11,375 bases of DNA, taken from positions 1 through 11,375 of the forward strand of contig NZ_CAKSNX010000023.1 of NCBI RefSeq assembly GCF_934476685.1, in the 5' to 3' direction. The translations under genes were made by a program, and so were the position numbers. Of the stretch, positions 1 through 5,300 are shown piece by piece. Numbering within the stretch: position 1 is the first letter of the stretch; every line of letters begins with the position of its first letter. The notes under the pieces are model-generated. The model saw nothing but the letters and a program-made list of their open reading frames with translations, searched no databases and was not told the origin of the DNA. The stretch is from an uncultured Ruminococcus sp. Its GTDB lineage: Bacteria > Bacillota > Clostridia > Oscillospirales > Ruminococcaceae.

Positions 1-606
1 AGACTCAAATACAAGCTTAGGTATGTGCTTGATTCAAGAGAAGATTTTGAATACTTAGCTATACTTCACAAACGTGGCATTTTTCCTAGGCTTTATGATG
101 TTGACAGAGCGGCAAAGTTTTATCAGCTTATACGTTACAGCTATGCAAGCGGTCTTGACAGCTTTGCAAGTCAGCCGCATTCGATATGGTCTGACTTTCC
201 GATGATAGATCTGGCGGCAAGACGATTGCAGAAAGTAGTGGTTGAGAACAAAGATTTTGAGAAACTCATTAAGCAGTACGACAGACCCGTCAGCTTTTTC
301 TACTGTGATCCGCCGTACTTTGCTACTGAAAATTACTACAAGGACGTGGGATTTAAAACAAAAGACCATATTCGACTGCGTGATACGCTTTTGGATATCA
401 AGGGCAAGTTCTTGGTTTCATACAACGATTGCCCCGAAATACGGGAGATATGGCATAAACCAAACATTCACATTGAAGAGATAAGCAGGCTGAACAATTT
501 GGCACAGCGGTATGACGGCGGCTGTCAGTATGCAGAGTTGCTCATATCAAATTATGACACAAGCGAACGTGCGAAAGCTATCAAACAGCTTTCGCTTTTT
601 GATTAG
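1..606 (+). CDS. DNA adenine methyltransferase, D12 class, C-terminal part (5' truncated by window)
   Basis: The reading frame is open from base 1 and ends with TAG at 604-606, so about 201 residues are present and the start lies upstream. The clearest signature is Asp-Pro-Pro-Tyr at 307-318, preceded by a hydrophobic strand (SFFYC). This is catalytic motif IV of N6-adenine methyltransferases, which transfer methyl from S-adenosylmethionine to adenine in DNA. The family usually has about 270-300 residues with the SAM-binding FxGxG motif near the N terminus, so roughly the first third, including that motif, is outside the window. A GTG at 25 could be read as a start, but it would leave out the SAM motif and has no ribosome binding site, so I treat it as internal. 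Solitary D12 enzymes on mobile elements often protect incoming DNA from host restriction. No restriction gene is visible beside it. The family call is firm; the target sequence is unknown. Confidence 0.88.
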   Translation, partial: RLKYKLRYVLDSREDFEYLAILHKRGIFPRLYDVDRAAKFYQLIRYSYASGLDSFASQPHSIWSDFPMIDLAARRLQKVVVENKDFEKLIKQYDRPVSFFYCDPPYFATENYYKDVGFKTKDHIRLRDTLLDIKGKFLVSYNDCPEIREIWHKPNIHIEEISRLNNLAQRYDGGCQYAELLISNYDTSERAKAIKQLSLFD

Positions 607-615
607 GAGGTTTTT

Positions 616-882
616 ATGAAGAAGATAATATTGGCACAGGTTTTAACAGCAAAAGGCAAAACAGAATTTTCAGGGCTTTATGACAGGCACGGAAATGCTG
701 TAACGGTAGAGGTCGAACGTGACAGCAGCGGTGTTTCACTCATCGTATGGCAGAACGAGCAGAAAAAGCAGAATTTTGACTGTGGGATATCCGAGGAAGA
801 GATACAGCGTACCTGTGCAATGTTTGATGACTGCGACGAGTGTCCGCTGAAAGAGTATTGTGAAAGTGAGGCAAAAGAATGA
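616..882 (+). CDS. Small cysteine-rich acidic protein of unknown function
   Basis: This 88-residue protein starts at ATG 616, nine bases after the methyltransferase stop. A GGAGG at 606-610 overlaps that stop, so the two are probably co-transcribed and translationally coupled. The first half looks beta-rich, with alternating hydrophobic residues and no signal peptide or membrane helix. The C-terminal third carries five cysteines (56, 67, 73, 76, 82), ending in the pattern C-x5-C-x2-C-x5-C in an acidic setting. This suggests a small metal-binding knuckle (zinc or iron-sulfur), but that is inference. I do not recognise the family. The stop overlaps the start of the next gene (ATGA), which supports it as a real cytoplasmic gene of the accessory operon. 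Confidence 0.72.
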   Translation: MKKIILAQVLTAKGKTEFSGLYDRHGNAVTVEVERDSSGVSLIVWQNEQKKQNFDCGISEEEIQRTCAMFDDCDECPLKEYCESEAKE

Positions 883-1295
883 GGATACTTGTGTTTGAAC
901 CTCTGAAAGAACCGTATGTGAAAGATATCGAGGACGATATCCAGGCAATGCAGGAAGTAGTGGGAGGAAGCATTGAACCTATATATTTTGAGCAGACAAA
1001 TGACGCACTTTGCTGGTGTAATGATGAGTTTCTGCTGAACGGCTCAAAGCCTAACAGGATAGTAGGAAACACTCTTGTTCATGGCACTTTCTATATTTCG
1101 GGCAACTGTCTGAACGAATACGGCGAATGGGACTCTTGTTCACTTACCGATGAGCAGATCGAAAAGTACAAGGAGCAGTTTGGTCATATGCTGGTAGACC
1201 TGCCGGGTATAGGGCTTGTGGCTGTTAAAGAAACAAAACCCGAAGTGATCGGACCGCTTGAAGAATTTGATGAAGGACCTGAGCTAATTATATAG
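879..1295 (+). CDS. DUF3846 domain protein
   Basis: A 138-residue soluble protein whose ATG (879-881) overlaps the upstream TGA (880-882), indicating translational coupling. The N-terminal half matches my recollection of DUF3846, a small domain frequent on Clostridial conjugative elements and phages. The recognisable parts are an opening beta strand, a helix running into MQEVVGGSIEPI (residues 24-35), then a stretch with NDEF (48-51), LNG (53-55) and NRIVGN (59-64). The domain has no established biochemical function. No signal peptide, membrane helix or catalytic motif is apparent. The C-terminal 35 residues are acidic and Pro/Glu-rich. It closes the accessory cluster: the following gene is 108 bases away and has its own ribosome binding site. 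Confidence 0.78.
   Translation: MRILVFEPLKEPYVKDIEDDIQAMQEVVGGSIEPIYFEQTNDALCWCNDEFLLNGSKPNRIVGNTLVHGTFYISGNCLNEYGEWDSCSLTDEQIEKYKEQFGHMLVDLPGIGLVAVKETKPEVIGPLEEFDEGPELII
924..941 (+). repeat. Perfect short inverted repeat within the DUF3846 gene
   Basis: GATATCG (924-930) and CGATATC (935-941) are perfect inverted arms around a 4-base AGGA spacer, about 45 bases after the gene start. It could form a small mRNA hairpin or be a protein-binding palindrome. It also simply encodes the DIEDDI stretch, so chance is a good explanation. Confidence 0.35.
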
Positions 1296-1352
1296 TATGC
1301 CAAATCTTATGCTGTGTAAATTGTCACAAAGGCAGAACTTTTGCAAAAAGGC

Positions 1353-1381
1353 TGGATATATACAAAAAGGTGTGATATATT
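1353..1381 (+). promoter_or_regulatory. Possible extended -10 promoter for the first lipoprotein gene
   Basis: TATATT at 1376-1381 is preceded by TG one base upstream (1373-1374), an extended -10 arrangement. TGGATA at 1353-1358 lies 17 bases upstream as a weak -35 (four of six consensus bases). Transcription would start near 1388, which leaves a very short leader with the ribosome binding site almost at its 5' end. This is unusual, so the call is weak. AT-rich gaps produce such matches by chance. Confidence 0.28.
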
Positions 1382-1388
1382 GCTTGAC

Positions 1389-1394
1389 AAGGAG
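1389..1394 (+). promoter_or_regulatory. Ribosome binding site fixing the lipoprotein start at 1404
   Basis: AAGGAG lies nine bases before ATG 1404. It decides between that start and the longer open frame beginning at 1341, and the 1404 start also gives a proper lipoprotein signal peptide. Confidence 0.75.
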
Positions 1395-1403
1395 CGTGAT
1401 GAT

Positions 1404-2312
1404 ATGAAAAAAGCGATATATATTTCAATACTTTGCACAGTAATGCTGACTGCCTGCGGCAATGTATCGGAGTCCGTAGAAAGTGCAGAAATCTCAGCTG
1501 TGAACCAAACTACGGTCACGGTAACATCGGTAAAGGAAGAAAAGGATACAAGCGAAACCGCAACTACTACACGAAAGAGTTCGCAGACGGTATCCGAAAC
1601 TTCCTTAGCTAAAACAACCACAAAAAGTATGCAACCACCGCAGGAACAAATCAAACAGCAGAGTTATCCTCAGACAGTAAAGCCGCAGGAAAACACACAG
1701 GTCAATACTACTCAAAAGCCTGCGGTAACAACTACACAGCAAAAGCAGACTACCGCAAAGCAAACCACAACAGCTCCGCCAAAGCCTGTGACCACTACGC
1801 AGAAACCGCAAACAACTACTCCGCCGACCACAAAACCGCCCGAAAGCACAGTAACATGGTCTGATACCATGAAAGCATGGAGAAAGCTGTGTGAGGGTCA
1901 AAGCCTAAGCGGTGATGAACAAAATCTCATAAGATCTGAAATACTTGAATATGCCAAAAACTTCAACGGCAAAAGAGATATCCATGTAAGCTTTGGAATA
2001 GATGAGTATGACATATCTTATGCGAATCCGATCAATATGACGGTGCGAGAGGACATGACCGACCTGTCATATGCTCACATGGACGCATATGCTGACTCAG
2101 ACAGCAAGTGGCTGATAGATCATGCAGAAAATGAAGAAGAGATCTGCAGCATAGTCAGTGAAACGAGAGAAAACTGCCTGCACGTCATAGACTACGGACT
2201 GTTCAACAGGTGGGAGATATACAGCGGCAATAATGCCCTCAAATATGCAAGCGATATTGAGTTTAATGTAGGCTTTGACGGCACGGCAATATGGTTTCTT
2301 ACGGAGGACTAA
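1404..2312 (+). CDS. Lipoprotein with long Thr/Pro/Gln linker and unknown C-terminal domain
   Basis: Starting at ATG 1404, this is a 302-residue protein. The signal peptide has a short basic start (MKK), a hydrophobic core, and a lipobox (LTAC) with Cys18 as the predicted lipidation site, so it should be anchored on the outer face of the membrane. Residues about 34-150 form an extended low-complexity linker rich in Thr, Pro, Gln and Lys, with recurring TTT, TTQKP and TTKPP units. This is typical of cell-wall-spanning linkers in Ruminococcus-like bacteria and possibly glycosylated. Residues 152-302 look like a compact mixed alpha/beta domain, opening with a Trp-rich helix (WSDTMKAW) and ending at LTED. 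I do not recognise this domain. The length of the linker suggests it carries the domain through the peptidoglycan. A terminator hairpin follows directly, and the giant adhesin gene comes next. A role in mating-pair contact or exclusion is only suggested by position. Confidence 0.8.
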   Translation: MKKAIYISILCTVMLTACGNVSESVESAEISAVNQTTVTVTSVKEEKDTSETATTTRKSSQTVSETSLAKTTTKSMQPPQEQIKQQSYPQTVKPQENTQVNTTQKPAVTTTQQKQTTAKQTTTAPPKPVTTTQKPQTTTPPTTKPPESTVTWSDTMKAWRKLCEGQSLSGDEQNLIRSEILEYAKNFNGKRDIHVSFGIDEYDISYANPINMTVREDMTDLSYAHMDAYADSDSKWLIDHAENEEEICSIVSETRENCLHVIDYGLFNRWEIYSGNNALKYASDIEFNVGFDGTAIWFLTED

Positions 2313-2332
2313 AAACAACTGAATAAGCAGGG

Positions 2333-2364
2333 AAAAGAGTCGAAAATTCGGCTCTTTTTTCTTT
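2333..2364 (+). terminator. Strong Rho-independent terminator hairpin in the adhesin leader
   Basis: A nearly perfect stem pairs 2333-2344 with 2347-2358 (twelve possible pairs with one T-G wobble; the two innermost probably open to form the loop). It is followed by a T-rich tract to 2364. The stem begins 20 bases after the lipoprotein stop, so it is well placed to end that transcript. It ends 24 bases before the ATG of the adhesin gene and only nine bases before that gene's ribosome binding site, so no separate adhesin promoter fits between them. The adhesin must be transcribed through this hairpin, at least partly. Confidence 0.82.
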
Positions 2365-2373
2365 GCAAAAAAC

Positions 2374-2380
2374 AAAGGAG
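2374..2380 (+). promoter_or_regulatory. Ribosome binding site of the giant adhesin gene
   Basis: AAAGGAG lies eight bases before ATG 2389. It is separated from the end of the terminator T-tract by only nine bases, so terminator and translation start are closely juxtaposed. Confidence 0.75.
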
Positions 2381-2388
2381 TAATACAG

Positions 2389-5300
2389 ATGAAGATAAGA
2401 AAAATATTAAAACGCTGCACAGCGGCAATGCTTGCGGCGGCAATAGGAATGACTACGCTGGCGGCGAATGTTTCCGCAGCCACATCGGGAGTATCCATAG
2501 GATACACTTGGAACAGCTCGGTCAATCCAACTATCAAAAACAGAAAGAACGGAGTAACAGGAGGAGTAAGCGGACAATATATCAAAGCCGGAGAACAAAT
2601 ATGCAGATTCAGTCCCTCATCAACTTCCGACTGGGCGTTTTGTATCGAGCCTGCAAAGTCAATGCAGGGAGCAAGCTACAAGGACTGGTATACTCAGAAC
2701 GGCTTTACAAAGTATGATACCTTTGACCTCTCGGATAAAAACAAGGCGGACAGCTTTGCATATTGGAAGTCCATAGGCGGAACAGACGGACCAATGGCTA
2801 AGTATCTCGGACTTGTGCAGTATTACGGCTATTCAAGCCACAAAACAGGTGACTACTATGCCGCAACTCAGTGCCTTATCTGGGAGCTGATACTGGGTTA
2901 CAGAGGTCATACGCAGGCAGGCTTCGGAAAATGTTCGGATATTCTTTGGAATGATTTCACCTATCCAAGCGGTGGCTGGTGTACAAGATCGGGAGTTGAA
3001 AAGGCGTACAACGATATTGTGTCAAATGTGAAGGATCATTACAAGCTTCCCTCTGCTATGAGATCCACCAAAGCTCAGGCAAAGGACGAACCGAACGTTA
3101 TGAAATACAACGCTGAAAATCTAAGATACGAAACAAAAGTGACTGTGCCCACTTCCTATGTCACAGCGTCAAGCCTTGCACATAATTTCAGCAGCCTTGA
3201 AAGCAAGCTTGGATCGCTGATAAAGTCTAAATTCAGCGGTACTTTCGGCAAGGACTATGGCCTTGAAACAGAAATGAGCGGCACAAATACTGTTTACACC
3301 ATATGGTCAAAGGAAAGGCAGTTCACTTCAAGCGGCGACAGCAGTATATATGTTACGGAAAGTATCCCGATGCAGATGAAGAACAGCCTGAAAAAGCAGG
3401 AAACTTTGTTTGCCAACAGCTACTATCAGACCTGCCTGCTTTCAACAAGGCTCGACCCCGTTGTGGGATATGTGGGACTTGCGTCATACAATGAACCGAA
3501 TCTTACCGTTGAAAAGACATACACAGATTCAAGCAATAATCAGATAACGGCGGCGGAGCTGAATAACCTTCTGGGCAAGACTACGTTTGTGGTTTCATGC
3601 CTGTATGACGGCAAAAAGTATTATGTTCAGGCTGATAAAAACAGCACGGGAATGGGATATGTTTTTTCAAAGTATGTGACTTCTGTCAGCGAGGCTACAA
3701 AGTTTAAGACCATTAAAAACACAGACGCAAAGGGTACTTTCACAGTAAACGATCTGCCCACCTCAACGTCAAATGGCAGGACATATACGGTAACGGAATA
3801 TACAGTACCCGATGATGAAAGGTATGAGAAACTTTCTAAATCAGTACTTCTGCCCTCTCCTACAAGTGATTTTACTGCCAATGCTGGCACAAAAACGATA
3901 AAGATGAACAACAGCGAAAAGAATTACAATGCTAAATTTGGAACTGCGGTGCTTGACAAAACCATTCTCAACGGTGATGGAAAGGCTTTATCAAGCGATA
4001 ACGAGAGCGACATCAAGACCCTCTCCGACATCTACAAGTCAACCAAGTTTATTGTGGGCTATTGGGACGAGGAAAACGGCAAGCCTGTTATGAGATATAT
4101 CTCGCAGGGTCACAAGTCTGCAGAAAAAGCTTTTTCAGGCGATCTTAACGACCTTGACGGCTTTAATGGAAAGACCTACTCCTCAGGTGACGGCTGTTAC
4201 TATGTGCCAACAAAATTAAACGCAAATCACGACCTCATATTCGATACCACTCGCACTACGACTGACTTTTCAAAGGCATATGTTTTCAGCACAGGCTCGA
4301 ACTACAGCGGCTGTGACACCTGCGATCACTTCGGACAGCTTTTCTTTGATCTTGTACCTCTTGACAGCTCAGGCAATGCAAAGGAGCTTGTTTTTATCGA
4401 GATAAACGGAGCTAAAGGATATGGCTATGATGAAAGTCTTGAGGCTTCAAAAGCGTACAATCTGAGTACTATCAAAGATTCTACGGCAAAAAGAAATATC
4501 AGCGGCCTCATAAGAAACGATACAGGCAAGTCATATGCTCTGACCGATGAAAATGGGAAGAAATATATTCTCGGAGCAGGAAATCTTTATCCCATTTCAT
4601 CAAACAAACTTGAAGATAACAGACTTCACAGCAGTGCTGAGATAGTAAATCAGCTTGTAAATTACAGCCTTGTGCTGACAAAGAAAAATGATTCGGGAGA
4701 AGTTCTCTCCGGAGCAAGGTACGGTTTGTATAATTCATCAAAAAAGCTGCTGAAAACCGCAGTTACTGACGACAACGGAAAAGCAAAGTTTGACTATGAC
4801 CTTTTGCCAAACACCAACTACTATGTCAAGGAGATAACTGCACCCGAGGGATATGCTCTTAACAATGAATATCATCTTGTGAACCGTGCAAATACGGCGG
4901 TAAACGACCTTGATAACTTTCAGAATGCAAAGCTTTCGGATCACAATTATTCAGTAACGGACAAGCCTTTTACACTTAAGCTGGAGCTTAACAAATATGA
5001 TGTTCTTAATGATATCAAGATAGAGGGAGTTACTTTTGATATTTCTCTAAATGGAAAGGTTGTAAAGAGTATTACAACCGATAAGAACGGCTATGCAGAG
5101 GTAAGCGGACTGGCTCTCGGCAAGCTTAACGGTGAAACTTTTGAAAATGTCTACACCGTTACAGAGCGTGAAAACGACAGGTATATCATGCTTGACGAGA
5201 ACGGAGAACTGAGCCGCTCGTTTACAGTAACTACAACCCTTGCGGATATCGATGACAATACAGATCCCGTCATAACCTATACTGCGGATATTCCGAATAC

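Larger units (their letters stand above)
1296..1403. other. Intergenic gap between DUF3846 gene and first lipoprotein gene
   Basis: This 108-bp AT-rich gap holds no gene I can support and no convincing terminator hairpin. The open frame extends upstream of the lipoprotein ATG to 1341, but translation from there would put charged residues ahead of the signal peptide, so I exclude it. The right half contains a possible extended -10 promoter, listed separately. Confidence 0.6.

Noticed and set aside
1341..1403. Longer start for the first lipoprotein at 1341
   Set aside because: It would place 21 mostly polar and charged residues before the signal peptide and bury the lipobox. ATG 1404 has a good ribosome binding site and yields a standard lipoprotein signal.
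1605..1901. Thr/Pro-rich region read as a DNA-level tandem repeat or CRISPR-like array
   Set aside because: The units are short, irregular codon runs for Thr, Pro and Gln within the lipoprotein linker. There are no regular repeat-spacer lengths.
2097..2585. 162-codon open frame on the - strand across the terminator region
   Set aside because: It is antisense to the lipoprotein end and the adhesin signal peptide. The hydrophobic runs come from antisense reading, and no family is recognisable.
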